From RGIG3701 sp030530205 (GTDB lineage: Bacteria > Planctomycetota > Planctomycetia > Pirellulales > Thermoguttaceae): DNA of 64,000 bases. The notes below the pieces were generated by a model. The model did not search any database. It worked only from the letters and a program-made list of their open reading frames with translations, and was not told the DNA's origin. Numbering within the stretch: the first letter of the stretch is position 1; every line of letters begins with the position of its first letter. The stretch is from positions 1-64,000 of the forward strand of contig JAUMVK010000006.1 in the NCBI GenBank assembly GCA_030530205.1. The letters run 5' to 3'. This document shows positions 36,917-46,588 of the stretch, in pieces. The translations under genes and the position numbers were made by a program.

Positions 36917-37033
36917 TGAATAACGAATAACGAATAATGAAAGGCGGTAATGGAGGCCGGAGGCCGGAATTACGCGTCAGGTTGAATGGAGGATTCCCCT
37001 CATTATTCGTTATTAGTTATTCATTATTCGTTC
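36908..37033. repeat. Composite repeat: AT-rich inverted arms around a GC-rich hairpin
   Basis: The left arm (36908-36940) is a run of GAATAATGA/GAATAACGA words. The core (36943-36980) is the GGCC hairpin repeat. The right arm (about 36999-37033) is the inverse of the left. At about 126 bp, with terminal inverted repeats and no coding capacity, it resembles a MITE or a large bidirectional terminator. It lies between cmk and rpiB and supplies the cmk stop codon. Confidence 0.75.
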
Positions 37034-37081
37034 TTTCACTCTCCATTTTTGCTATTTTGTTCAAATTTCTCTCCGGGGGCC

Positions 37082-37109
37082 TTGCGAAAATTTCAGATTG
37101 TGGTAGAAT
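37082..37109 (+). promoter_or_regulatory. Predicted promoter for rpiB
   Basis: TTGCGA (37082-37087) and TAGAAT (37104-37109) are 16 bp apart, about 70 bp before the rpiB start and just after the composite repeat. Confidence 0.5.
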
Positions 37110-37178
37110 ACCGTCTGAATCTATTTGGTTCGTGTATGACCAAATATAACCGCTTGTCAAACAAAAGCAGGTACTATC

Positions 37179-37643
37179 ATGCGTATTGCGATTGGAAGTG
37201 ATCACCGTGGCGTGACGATGAAAGCCAAGGTCATTGAGATTTTGCGTCAAAATGACCACGAAATCATCGAATGCACTGGCGAAGTTCGTGACAACGCGAT
37301 CGATTATCCCGATGTGGCGCGTCAGGTAGCGGCCGCTGTAAGCAAAAATGAAGTGGACCGTGGGATCCTCATCTGCGGCACAGGGATCGGAATGTCGATT
37401 GTGGCCAACAAATTTCCGAATGTTCGCGCGGCCGTGTGCGGCGACGAATTGACCGCGGAAATCAGCCGCCGGCATAATAATCTGAACGTTTTGTGCCTTT
37501 CCGGCGATATGCTCGGCGCGAATGCGCTTGAGGGGATCCTGAAAAAGTGGCTCAAAACTGAATTTGAAGGCGGGCGTCATGAACGTCGTATTCAAAAAAT
37601 CGCGCAAATCGAAGCGGATATTGCCGCGGGACGTGTTTTTTAG
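37179..37643 (+). CDS. rpiB: Ribose-5-phosphate isomerase B
   Basis: The 154-aa protein interconverts ribose 5-phosphate and ribulose 5-phosphate in the pentose phosphate pathway. The RpiB/LacAB pattern is clear: IAIGSDHRGVTMKAKV, DYPDVARQVA, GILICGTGIGMSIVANK (catalytic Cys) and ISRRHNNLNVLCLSG. The length is normal. Confidence 0.95.
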   Translation: MRIAIGSDHRGVTMKAKVIEILRQNDHEIIECTGEVRDNAIDYPDVARQVAAAVSKNEVDRGILICGTGIGMSIVANKFPNVRAAVCGDELTAEISRRHNNLNVLCLSGDMLGANALEGILKKWLKTEFEGGRHERRIQKIAQIEADIAAGRVF

Positions 37644-37697
37644 CTATTACCAACCCCAAAACCCAAGTAAAACTTTTTATACAAAAGGAGCACTCAC

Positions 37698-38957
37698 ATG
37701 GCACAGCTTATTCTTCCGCATGGCGGACTTCAGGAACCTGTTTGCTGCACCGTTTGCGGCTGCAAAAAAGATGAATTTCTCGCGGAGGCCGCGACGCTCG
37801 TAAAAGTCCCGGTTTCGGACGCTGACCTTTCCACCGTCTATCGTTTTGGCGACGGCGCGCTCAGCCCGCTTGAAGGTCCGATGGATTCCGAGGCGTGGAA
37901 CCGTGTCCTGAATGAGGAGTGCATCCTGTTCAACGGCCAGAAGTACGCTTGGACGATTCCGCTCGCTTTCCCGATGACGAAAGAACTGGCCGAAACCATA
38001 AAACCTGGTCAGAAAGTCGCGCTGGTCAACTCGAAAGATGAAATCGTCGCGACGGTGGACGTGACCGACGTGTACCCGTGGGACAAAATGGACTACATCA
38101 AGAAGGTTTACCTCACCGACCGGACCGACCACCCCGGCGCGGACATGGTGTTGGTGAACGACGCGGGCAAAGACTGGCTCCTTGGCGGCAAGATCCAGGT
38201 TCTGCCGCAGCCGAAAAACCCGAGCTTCGGGAAGTACGTGCTCAGCCCGCGCGAAGTCCGTGCGTTGCTCGAAAGCAAAGGCTGGGAACGCTGCGTGGCG
38301 TTCCAGACGCGTAACCCGCTGCACCGCGCGCATGAGTACGCCCTGGTTTACGGCCTTGAGACGCTGATCCGTCAGGGCTTCAACGCGGGCGCCTGCCTGA
38401 ACCCACTCATCGGCGAGACGAAGGGTGACGACGTTTGCGCCGAAATTCGTATGCAGACCTACGAGAAGCTGATTGAAAACCGCGCACTGGGCGAAGGCGA
38501 CAGCGACCCGGAACTCTGGGGTCCGCGCAATGAAAGCGTTCCGGACCGCGTGATCCTGCTCGGGCTGGACATCAAAATGTTCTACGGGGGACCGAAAGAA
38601 GCCGTGATGCACGCGATCTACCGCCAGAACTTTGGCTTCACCGACATCATCATCGGCCGCAAGCACGCCGACGCGCCGTACAAAGACGGCACGGCGATCT
38701 GGGGCGACTTCGACGCGCAGGAAATCTTCAAAAACCTCAAGGGCGACCTGAAGATCCACAATTTGAACGTCGGTTTTGCCGCATATTACGACTCGATCGG
38801 CCGCGTGGACCTGATGGAAAACCACAAGGACGAGAAGCCGGTCTTCATTTCCGGAAAAGATGTCCGCAAGACGCTCAAAGAGGGCAAGCACGTGGACCCG
38901 CGCATTATGCGTGAAAGCACCAGCGCGATCCTGGCGGCGGCGATGAGCCAGAACTGA
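37698..38957 (+). CDS. sat: Sulfate adenylyltransferase
   Basis: The 419-aa enzyme activates sulfate with ATP to give APS. The active-site motifs are QTRNPLHRAHEY and a later GRKHADAPY. The N-terminus has a CCTVCGC cluster (about 16-22) that could bind zinc. There is no fused APS kinase. It is the homo-oligomeric Sat type used in assimilation or sulfate respiration; aprAB, dsr and cys genes are not in the window, so the role cannot be fixed. AGGAG precedes the ATG. A strong terminator follows. Confidence 0.94.
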   Translation: MAQLILPHGGLQEPVCCTVCGCKKDEFLAEAATLVKVPVSDADLSTVYRFGDGALSPLEGPMDSEAWNRVLNEECILFNGQKYAWTIPLAFPMTKELAETIKPGQKVALVNSKDEIVATVDVTDVYPWDKMDYIKKVYLTDRTDHPGADMVLVNDAGKDWLLGGKIQVLPQPKNPSFGKYVLSPREVRALLESKGWERCVAFQTRNPLHRAHEYALVYGLETLIRQGFNAGACLNPLIGETKGDDVCAEIRMQTYEKLIENRALGEGDSDPELWGPRNESVPDRVILLGLDIKMFYGGPKEAVMHAIYRQNFGFTDIIIGRKHADAPYKDGTAIWGDFDAQEIFKNLKGDLKIHNLNVGFAAYYDSIGRVDLMENHKDEKPVFISGKDVRKTLKEGKHVDPRIMRESTSAILAAAMSQN

Positions 38958-38983
38958 GTGAAACGTTTCTGATCGACGAATGG

Positions 38984-39018
38984 AAAGGCGGTCCCCGCGG
39001 CCGCCTTTTGAGTTTTTT
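38984..39018 (+). terminator. Rho-independent terminator after sat
   Basis: AAAGGCGG (38984-38991) pairs with CCGCCTTT (39001-39008), followed by TGAGTTTTTTC. It lies 27 bp after the sat stop and separates it from the helicase gene. Confidence 0.8.
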
Positions 39019-39038
39019 CTTTTTCCTTTTTTTCTCTT

Positions 39039-41468
39039 ATGCTTTCCGAATCCCTGCTTTCCCGACTCACCGACTCACAGCGCCGCGCCGTTCTGCATCG
39101 GGACGGGCCGTTGCTGGTCGTCGCCGGCCCTGGAAGCGGGAAAACGCGAGTCGTGACCCACCGGGTCGCGCAGCTCTTGAGCGAAGGGGTTCCGCCGTCC
39201 GCCATTCTGGTTTTGACCTTCACGAATAAGGCCGCGGACGAAATGAAAGAGCGCGTCCGCCAGCTCGTCGGCGTTTCGGACGTTTGGATCGGGACGTTCC
39301 ACCGCTTCTGCTCCCGCCTTCTGCGCCAGTACGCGGACCGGGTCGGGCTGGGTTCCGATTACACGATTTACTCGTCGAACGATTCCATTGCTGCCATGCG
39401 CAGCGCGATGGACCGTCTGAAGGAAATGGACGCGGAAAAGGACGGGCGATTTATCGACCTGAAATATTCGGCCGAGTCGATCGCCCACGCCGTCAGCGCG
39501 CTGAAAAGCCGGTTTCTGGATCCGATCCATGATTTTAAACCGGAGCCGAATAATGACCGGGAGGCGTTCTTGCAGGCCCTGCTTCCGGTTCACGCTCACC
39601 AGCTTCAGCTCGCCAATGCGGTCGATTTCGACGATCTGCTCCTTCTGACGGTTCGGCTTTTCCGGGAGAATCCGACGCTCCGCCGGCAGTTGGGCGCGCA
39701 GTTTCAGTACGTGCTGATCGACGAGTACCAGGACACGAATCTGGCGCAGTACGCCATTTCGCACGCCCTGACGATGGAGTCGCGGAATCTCATGGCGGCG
39801 GGCGACCCGGACCAGTCGATTTACGGCTGGCGTGGCGCGAATATTTCGAATATTCTGGAGTTTGAAAAGGATTTTCCCGGTGCGGAAGTCGTGAATCTGG
39901 AAGAAAACTTCCGCTCGACCCAGTTCATCCTCAACGCTGCGGGGCGCCTCATCGAGCATAATACGCAGCGTAAGCCCAAGGCCCTTTTCAGCCGGTTGGG
40001 GGACGGTCTGCCCGTCCGTTTTCAGGCCGACGCAGACGAAACGGCCGAGGCGGAACGCATCGCGTCGGAAATCGCGGACGCTCTGTGCAGCGGCGTGCGT
40101 GAACCGTCCGATTTCGCGATTTTCTACCGGATGAACGCCCTGAGCCTCAACTTCGAGAAAGCGCTCCGGCTTCACGGCGTGCCGTTCCGGATCCTGCACG
40201 GAACGGAATTTTTCGACCGGACCGAGATCCGCGACCTTTTGGCGTACTTCCGGTTGCTTGCCAACCCTCACGATGACGAGGCATTTCTGCGTGTCGTGAA
40301 CATTCCGGCGCGAGGCATTGGAAAAACGTCTCTCGAACATCTGCGCCGTTTCGCGTGGGAAAACGGGTACTCGCTTTGGGAGGCGGCCCAGCACGTCAAC
40401 GAGTGCGAAAAGCTGAAAAACCGCGCGAAACAGGCGATCCAGACATTTTGCGAGCTGATCCTGAATTTGCATTACGGGGACGACGCTTCCAGCGTCGTTT
40501 CAAAATCGGAAGGCACTGAAATCAAAGAAACGACTCTGGAAGCGTCGTCTCCGCAGGAGCCCCCGCAAACACTTCTCCCGCTGGCGCAGCGGGTCGTGGA
40601 GTTGAGTGGGTACGCGGCCCAGTTTGACGCGTCGGATGAGCTTGACGCCCAGCGCCTGCGGAACGTGGAGGAATTTCTTTCAATGGCTGGCCGGTTTGAT
40701 GAGACTGCGCCGGTTCCGACGCTCGGGGCGTTTCTCGAGCAAAACGCTCTGGTGAGCGACGCGGACGACGTGCAATTTGCAGGCCAAAAAGACGTTTTTG
40801 ACGAAAATCCGGCGGACGATGGAAAGCCGGCGCGGAATACGGTCGCGCTTATGACGCTTCACGCGGCCAAGGGGCTGGAATTCCCGGTCGTTTATCTGAC
40901 GGCGTGCGAACACGGTATTTTGCCGCATGAACGAGCATTTGAAGATCCAAATGAGCTGGAAGAGGAACGCCGCCTGATGTTCGTCGGAATGACGCGGGCG
41001 AAAGAAGAGCTGAACCTTTCCATGGCCGAAAGCCGGGAAAACGGGGGCAGGAGGAGCGTCGCCGCGCCGAGCCCGTTCCTCATGGAACTTCCACGCGAAG
41101 AAATGAGGATGGAAAACTTCCAGGCGACGCTTTCGTTCGATTCGTTCGAATTCCGGCCACGAGGAGGAAAACGTGCGGAACGTTTGGATGAATCCTTTGG
41201 TGAGAGCCCTGCGGAAGCGGTTTTTGTGCCGAAAAACCCGTTAGAGGCCGATGAATCCGAGGCGTGGATCGACGAGGATGCGCAGTTTGCGGAACCGGCG
41301 GATTATCAGCCGCGTAATTCCCATCAGAAATTAAAGAAAAAACCAACGTTGAAACCTGCGTCGAAACCTGTTCAATCGGACGCGCCGATTCTGAAAAAAC
41401 TTCCTGCGATCCCGGGTTTAATGACCGGGGCGGATCTGCTTCGCCAGAAAGAGGAAGACGATTTCTAG
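39039..41468 (+). CDS. pcrA: UvrD/PcrA-type superfamily 1 DNA helicase
   Basis: The 809-aa 3'-5' helicase has all SF1A motifs: Q-motif TDSQRRAV, Walker A AGPGSGKT (29-36), TFTNKAADEMKERV, Walker B VLIDEYQDTN, GDPDQSIYGWRGA, NFRST, TLHAAKGLEFPVV and RRLMFVGMTRAKEEL. It acts in excision repair, mismatch repair or clearing of recombination proteins. A low-similarity insert near 475-515 (SKSEGTEIKETTLEASSPQEPPQ) and a basic C-terminal tail (SHQKLKKKPTLKPASKPVQS) are lineage extras. The exact choice between UvrD and PcrA names is not certain. Confidence 0.93.
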   Translation: MLSESLLSRLTDSQRRAVLHRDGPLLVVAGPGSGKTRVVTHRVAQLLSEGVPPSAILVLTFTNKAADEMKERVRQLVGVSDVWIGTFHRFCSRLLRQYADRVGLGSDYTIYSSNDSIAAMRSAMDRLKEMDAEKDGRFIDLKYSAESIAHAVSALKSRFLDPIHDFKPEPNNDREAFLQALLPVHAHQLQLANAVDFDDLLLLTVRLFRENPTLRRQLGAQFQYVLIDEYQDTNLAQYAISHALTMESRNLMAAGDPDQSIYGWRGANISNILEFEKDFPGAEVVNLEENFRSTQFILNAAGRLIEHNTQRKPKALFSRLGDGLPVRFQADADETAEAERIASEIADALCSGVREPSDFAIFYRMNALSLNFEKALRLHGVPFRILHGTEFFDRTEIRDLLAYFRLLANPHDDEAFLRVVNIPARGIGKTSLEHLRRFAWENGYSLWEAAQHVNECEKLKNRAKQAIQTFCELILNLHYGDDASSVVSKSEGTEIKETTLEASSPQEPPQTLLPLAQRVVELSGYAAQFDASDELDAQRLRNVEEFLSMAGRFDETAPVPTLGAFLEQNALVSDADDVQFAGQKDVFDENPADDGKPARNTVALMTLHAAKGLEFPVVYLTACEHGILPHERAFEDPNELEEERRLMFVGMTRAKEELNLSMAESRENGGRRSVAAPSPFLMELPREEMRMENFQATLSFDSFEFRPRGGKRAERLDESFGESPAEAVFVPKNPLEADESEAWIDEDAQFAEPADYQPRNSHQKLKKKPTLKPASKPVQSDAPILKKLPAIPGLMTGADLLRQKEEDDF

Positions 41469-41491
41469 GTAAACCGGATTCCGACAAAAAC

Positions 41492-44400
41492 TTATTGTTT
41501 CTTTTTATTTTGGCCGGCGGGCGGAAGGAGTTCCTCGCCGAGCTGCTGGATGGCCATATTAAGCCCCGGAAGCGGTTTCTGGGAAATCTCGGGATTCTGG
41601 ATAGGGCCTTTCATCGTGATAAGGAGCATTTGTCGGCCGGTCGCGTGAAGCAGTGGGCTGACAACAGGGATATTGCGCTCGTTTGAGCCCATTACTGAGT
41701 AGAAAACCAGTTTCACCTGGCTCTTGAAGTCCATTTCTCCTTTCCCGATGAGGCTGAAAGCGTCACCGGAGAAGATGATTTTGTCGAAATAAACGTGGTT
41801 CCCGTCAATGTGAAACTCCGCATCGCCGGTGCTGAACCCGGTATTATTCACTTCTTTCAGGGAGAGAATTTTCAGGAGAGACATCATAACGGAAAGTTTA
41901 TAAATATCGGCATCCACGAGGTGGAAATTGCCTTTGCCACGCAGTGAGTGCAGGGAAGAATCTGTTCCGGTCAATGTCAGCTCGCCGAAGATTTTGCCTT
42001 TTAACTGGCTGTTTCCGGTGAGGATCGCGCAGTCTTCCAAATGCCCGTCCGTCAAAACGACACGGCTTTGAAATGTAGATGGATAGCCGAATTGCAGCGC
42101 GAAATTTCCATATAAAGTTCCTGCCATGCAGCGCAGGCTGATAGAACGGGAGGAAACCGCTGAATGAGTCTGAGATGCCGTTTGCGGTGGAACCAGTTTT
42201 TCATGCAAAAGACTTTCGGCTTTTCCTCCTAAAATAAGCTGCTGATTGTCAATCCAGATGGGGCCTTGAACTTTCGTGAATTGAATGTTTTGCCGGAAAA
42301 GCGAATCGATATTCAATTCGCCGCCGCAGTAAAAGGCATTTTGGTCCCAGTGCCCCCGGAGTTGAACGCCACCATTAATGGCAGTCACAGGGAACGCTAT
42401 GTCGATCGAGCCGTCCACGATCCCAAACTCGCCGTCCCAGTCGATAGAGAAGGGTTTTATTTGCTGACTGTCATAATGAACATCCAACGTACCGGAATAG
42501 AATAACGCCCCACTTGGCCGCTTGGAAGCGATCATGACGCGGGCTTCGGAAGGAAGAGCCATCATGAGATCACGGTCAAAGGCTAAACCATCAATCGCCA
42601 GACGATCGAAATTAAAATTCCACTGGTTGACCGACTGGACCATTCCGGAGGCTTTTCCCGAGAAGTGTGTTGAATCGTGTTCCGCATCGAAATCGGTTAG
42701 CTGGAAGTACCCATTTTGGTATTGGAAACTCCCCTGAAATTTGTCCAGAGTGTAGTTCATTTCGGGGAAATCGATTTGAATTCCCTGGTCGGTAGTATCC
42801 ACCCAAAGAACCAAGTGTTTCTGGCGCCCTGTTAAGGCCTGATTGATTGTTGAACCCGATGTTCCGGGCTGTGGGGAATTCAGTGCTGAATATTCGGTGG
42901 GGGATTTGTATTCGTAGCGAACATTTACAGGCCCCCGAGGCTGGATGTAACGGAAAAGTCCAGCCAGATTTGGCGGAAGATTCGCGAACAGGCTGCCATT
43001 TAGCTGGACGTTGGTGCCCGTGAGAGAAAACTCCCATTCGAGTGGTTTATTCCCTATGGGCATTTGATGGAAAGAAAGATTGGCGGCTTCGTTTTCCAGA
43101 TCAGGGGCCTGAAATGCCTCGAGTGGTCCGTTACCGGGCCCGCCTGGGAGTTGTGAAGTGTTTGGAGTTTGGAAAAGGACTTGGGGGAACTTTGCCTGAA
43201 ACGAAAAAACGACTTCGGCGTTCTGGTTCGATCCGCGAATATTTTGAGCCGAAATGGTGTGATTATTCACCAGGATCGTCCCCTCCATGTCGCGCAGAGG
43301 ATAAGGAAAACTTTTGTATCGGCAGGAATTCTTCTGAAGATCCACGCGAAGATCCAGGGATGACGCTGGTGTTCCGGAATCGCTGGAAAACGTATAATCG
43401 GCGTGAAGGTTAATGTTTCCTCCCAATTCCAGGTCACGAAGAAAATCCGCGGTTTCTTTCGGACAGGCGTTCAAAAGGCGCGCGTCCACAGGAAGTTTTT
43501 GGGCCTGAACAGTCAGTTTCCCGTTTGCTGGCTGAGGATTCTGTCGGGTGGGAACCGAAAAATCACCAGAGATCAGCGTTAAATTGTCACCGGTCTGAAA
43601 ATCAAATAAGACCTGATTTCCTCGAAGCAAAATTTGTCCTGCAAGCTGTTTGATCTCATACGGGAATTTATCGTAATTCACGCTGATGTTTGTGCATTGA
43701 ATCTTTCCGTTTGGGGTCCAAAACTGTCCATCGTAGTAAAAGTCAGCCTCCATATTGAACAGACCATCCGGGGAGAGGCTTTTCAAAAAACAGGCGATTT
43801 TTTCCGGAAGAGAGTCTAAAAGCGAGTCGGAAATATCAATATTCTCGAGTCTGGAAAGGATTCGTTTCGGTGCCATGGGGCCGTAACCATGTTGGACGAT
43901 GTTCAGATCGATGATCCCATCTCCCTGATGAACCTGCAGATTGGGAAAGCTGAACCCTTCGTTAGTCACCAGAAAATCCGTGGAGAGAGACGTAAGAGGT
44001 TGAGGGAAACGCGGGTCAGTGGAACGTCCATCCGCAAGTCTGCCTTCCAGACGATAACGGGCAGAAACCAGCTCTTTCAGTCTGGAAACAAGCGTCAAAT
44101 GCGTTTGGATCTCACCGCGAATAAATCGTACTTCCTGAAATCGCTCAGCCAGTTCAAGTGGCAGGGAATTTCGGAATTCCTCGTTAAAATGAAGCCCGGC
44201 AATGTCTGCGTCTAGGAATATTGCATTCTGTCTGGTGTCGTAATTCCCTTTAAAGGAAACCCTTCGAGAATATTCTGATTCAACGGTTCCCGAGAATGGA
44301 AACAGATTAAATTTTTTCGGAGTGCCATCCGGATTTTGAGCGGCGTTCCCGAATACATCCGTGAGTTTTTCCTCGGCTGGGTCAATTTTGAGTTCCAGAT

Positions 44401-44968
44401 TGCGCAGGATCAGTTTGCGTTCGCTTTTGGAGTCTTTCAAATCATGGACCTGAATCGTCGCGTTGTGAAACTGGATGACCGGTGCGGGGTCCATTGGGGC
44501 TATATTCGGATTAAATTTTAGAGCTTCCAGTGACCATGAACCATCCGGGCGGCGATAAATGTGAATCGTCGCCGAGTCGAAAATAATCGTGGAAACAGGA
44601 ATATTCTTTTCCCGCGCCAGTTCGTCAAGCCGGGATTTGCAAATGAGCAGAACGTGCTCCGCTTCGATCAAAGGCGGGAATTTTCTGGAGTGTCGGGAGG
44701 ATGTACGGTACTTTTTCCCATCGGGTGAATAATTCGGTATCAGCTTGAAATGAGAAAGTACGAACCCTTTTTTCTGAACATAATGGGCAGAAGAGATGGA
44801 AACCCGGGCTTCTGTAAATCGCTCATTCAACGATTTGTTTATCTGTCGATAGACAATGGGGTCCAGATGGTACGTGAGGAAACAGACGGACAAAACGCCT
44901 CCAACGATGAGCAGGAAAACCACCCAACGAAGAAAAAGAAACCGGGTTCGGCGTATGACACGAGGCAT
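41492..44968 (-). CDS. Large AsmA-like envelope protein
   Basis: The 1158-aa protein has one N-terminal membrane segment (LFLRWVVFLLIVGGVLSVCFLTY) and then long repeating beta-strand sequence. The C-terminal part (GTDSSLHSLRGKGNFHLVDADIYKLSVMMSLLKILS, shown in the protein near residue 1010) is the AsmA/TamB-type signature: a G-x-G-x-hydrophobic strand followed by a helix, then GDAEFHIDGNHVYFDKIIFSGDAFSLIGKG. Such proteins bridge inner and outer membranes and are linked to phospholipid transport. It is downstream of the porin gene on the same strand. Confidence 0.8.
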   Translation of the reverse strand: MPRVIRRTRFLFLRWVVFLLIVGGVLSVCFLTYHLDPIVYRQINKSLNERFTEARVSISSAHYVQKKGFVLSHFKLIPNYSPDGKKYRTSSRHSRKFPPLIEAEHVLLICKSRLDELAREKNIPVSTIIFDSATIHIYRRPDGSWSLEALKFNPNIAPMDPAPVIQFHNATIQVHDLKDSKSERKLILRNLELKIDPAEEKLTDVFGNAAQNPDGTPKKFNLFPFSGTVESEYSRRVSFKGNYDTRQNAIFLDADIAGLHFNEEFRNSLPLELAERFQEVRFIRGEIQTHLTLVSRLKELVSARYRLEGRLADGRSTDPRFPQPLTSLSTDFLVTNEGFSFPNLQVHQGDGIIDLNIVQHGYGPMAPKRILSRLENIDISDSLLDSLPEKIACFLKSLSPDGLFNMEADFYYDGQFWTPNGKIQCTNISVNYDKFPYEIKQLAGQILLRGNQVLFDFQTGDNLTLISGDFSVPTRQNPQPANGKLTVQAQKLPVDARLLNACPKETADFLRDLELGGNINLHADYTFSSDSGTPASSLDLRVDLQKNSCRYKSFPYPLRDMEGTILVNNHTISAQNIRGSNQNAEVVFSFQAKFPQVLFQTPNTSQLPGGPGNGPLEAFQAPDLENEAANLSFHQMPIGNKPLEWEFSLTGTNVQLNGSLFANLPPNLAGLFRYIQPRGPVNVRYEYKSPTEYSALNSPQPGTSGSTINQALTGRQKHLVLWVDTTDQGIQIDFPEMNYTLDKFQGSFQYQNGYFQLTDFDAEHDSTHFSGKASGMVQSVNQWNFNFDRLAIDGLAFDRDLMMALPSEARVMIASKRPSGALFYSGTLDVHYDSQQIKPFSIDWDGEFGIVDGSIDIAFPVTAINGGVQLRGHWDQNAFYCGGELNIDSLFRQNIQFTKVQGPIWIDNQQLILGGKAESLLHEKLVPPQTASQTHSAVSSRSISLRCMAGTLYGNFALQFGYPSTFQSRVVLTDGHLEDCAILTGNSQLKGKIFGELTLTGTDSSLHSLRGKGNFHLVDADIYKLSVMMSLLKILSLKEVNNTGFSTGDAEFHIDGNHVYFDKIIFSGDAFSLIGKGEMDFKSQVKLVFYSVMGSNERNIPVVSPLLHATGRQMLLITMKGPIQNPEISQKPLPGLNMAIQQLGEELLPPAGQNKKKQ

Positions 44969-45024
44969 TCAGGTTCTTTGAATCAGAAAATGAGCGTTTA
45001 AAATAATAAAATAACTATGCACGA

Positions 45025-45054
45025 AAACCCGGAAGAATAGTTTCTCCCAGGTTT
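45025..45054 (-). other. Hairpin between porin and AsmA-like genes
   Basis: On the minus strand AAACCTGGGAGAA and TTCTTCCGGGTTT form a 13-bp stem with two wobbles and a 4-nt loop. The tract after it is T-rich but broken (TTTTCGTGCATAGTTATTTTATT), so it may be a weak terminator after the porin gene or an mRNA-stabilising element. Confidence 0.45.
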
Positions 45055-45094
45055 CCGGTAAAAATTTCAAAATGAATGTTTCGTCCGTAATTCT

Positions 45095-46588
45095 TTAGAA
45101 TCTTATAATTGCGTCCGCTCCAAAGGTAATCATGTCTTTCTTTGTGAATCCATCGTAGGTTTGCATGCCATCCACATCGAAATCACTGAAGTCATAACGG
45201 ACTTCCGGACGAATTGTCAGCCAGGAAAGCGGCGTCCAGTTCGCGCCAATCGTCAAAGCATAGTAGTTTGACGCTTTATCCTGCCAGGCGAAATCATAAC
45301 CGCCGTCAATGACCGTGCTGTCAGCATCGTTAAACCACTCGAATCGGGCGCCCAACGAGAACGAATCGGTGACCTGGAAGAGCAGGTAGTTTGTCAAACC
45401 AAACCAGGCTCGTCCGCGGTGCCTTGGCATGGACGCCCAATCCAGAACCTGATATTCCCGATCGTCGTAACCAGCCGTAAATTCAATCACGTAGTTCAAA
45501 CGCTTCGCAAGGCGGAATTTGCCGTAAGTGTTGAATACATAGCACATTTCCTGCTGATCAGATGTGGTTTGCATCTGATAACAGGGAGAGGTCTGTTTAC
45601 CGATCATAAATGTTGAGGCAAACGTGAAAAATTGATCAGCGCTTTCCTTGGTAAATCCGATAACTCCCGAAAAATTGTCGTTAATCGAATCGAATGTATT
45701 CCACTCGGTCACACCACCCAAAATGAAGTTCCAGCCGTTGATTAGCCCAAAGGTTCCAATCGCACCTGTCATTGAGGTCGGCATGGCATAAATCTTTGAA
45801 TACGTCTGCGAGTAGAAGAAGTTCTTGTTCGCCTGAAGCGATTCGTAACCCATAATCGAGTCAAAGTGACCGACTTTCAGGTCAAGACCATTCACGAAAG
45901 GCATATAAACTTCCACAAAAGCCTGCGGAAGAGCAATTCCATATTCACTGCGACCGGCCCGGTAAAGCGGGTCGTTTTTCATACCGTTCCAGTGCGCCTG
46001 ATTGTCATCTCTGGTTTCAAGTCCAACGGACGACATATAATAGTAGTCCGAACCATACATGACATCCATCTGGTAACCAATAGAAAATTGATCGGCACGT
46101 TCGACTTTTCGACCAAAGGAAAGGTAAGCCTGATTCATCTGGTAGCCGTCATGGTCGTTCATGCCCATCGGCTGAAAATCCTGAGCATTTCCCCAACGAA
46201 TTCCCTGATCGACATAACCATTAATAAAGAAATTGCCAGGACCAAGGAATCGGCTTCCAACTCGAGCCGCTTCGGATTGATTGAATCGGTACAGGAAAAG
46301 TCCTTCCGGTTCTGGTGATTCCATATAACCGTAAATCGTTTCTTCCTGACAAGGCAAATCAGATGCAGGGATTGCCGCAGGTGCTTGTGTTTGTTCTGAA
46401 CTCGCCTTCGATGCCTGTTGCCCGTAGGGGCCGGAAGTGGAAGCATCCAGAGAGGCCCAATAGGAATCATGGTCAAAAGAACCCGGCGCGTCAAGATTCT
46501 CTGCCTGGACAAGCGGCACGAGAACCAGAAGACTCGCGAATCCTTTCAAAACCGTCTTCCATTTAAAATTTGTATTGATGATATTCAT
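45095..46588 (-). CDS. Outer membrane beta-barrel porin (BBP2/OmpL-like)
   Basis: The 497-aa protein has a signal peptide (about 1-29, ending VQAEN), a low-complexity linker (30-85) and then alternating amphipathic strands with many aromatic residues (FFINGYVDQGI, QMNQAYLSFGRKVE, QFSIGYQMDVMYGSDYYY, FSLGARFEWFND). The last residue is Phe, typical for barrel assembly. QAFVEVYMPFVNGLDLKVGHFDSIMGYE and the region after it resemble the putative beta-barrel porin-2 family common in planctomycetes. AAAGGA precedes the ATG. Confidence 0.82.
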   Translation of the reverse strand: MNIINTNFKWKTVLKGFASLLVLVPLVQAENLDAPGSFDHDSYWASLDASTSGPYGQQASKASSEQTQAPAAIPASDLPCQEETIYGYMESPEPEGLFLYRFNQSEAARVGSRFLGPGNFFINGYVDQGIRWGNAQDFQPMGMNDHDGYQMNQAYLSFGRKVERADQFSIGYQMDVMYGSDYYYMSSVGLETRDDNQAHWNGMKNDPLYRAGRSEYGIALPQAFVEVYMPFVNGLDLKVGHFDSIMGYESLQANKNFFYSQTYSKIYAMPTSMTGAIGTFGLINGWNFILGGVTEWNTFDSINDNFSGVIGFTKESADQFFTFASTFMIGKQTSPCYQMQTTSDQQEMCYVFNTYGKFRLAKRLNYVIEFTAGYDDREYQVLDWASMPRHRGRAWFGLTNYLLFQVTDSFSLGARFEWFNDADSTVIDGGYDFAWQDKASNYYALTIGANWTPLSWLTIRPEVRYDFSDFDVDGMQTYDGFTKKDMITFGADAIIRF

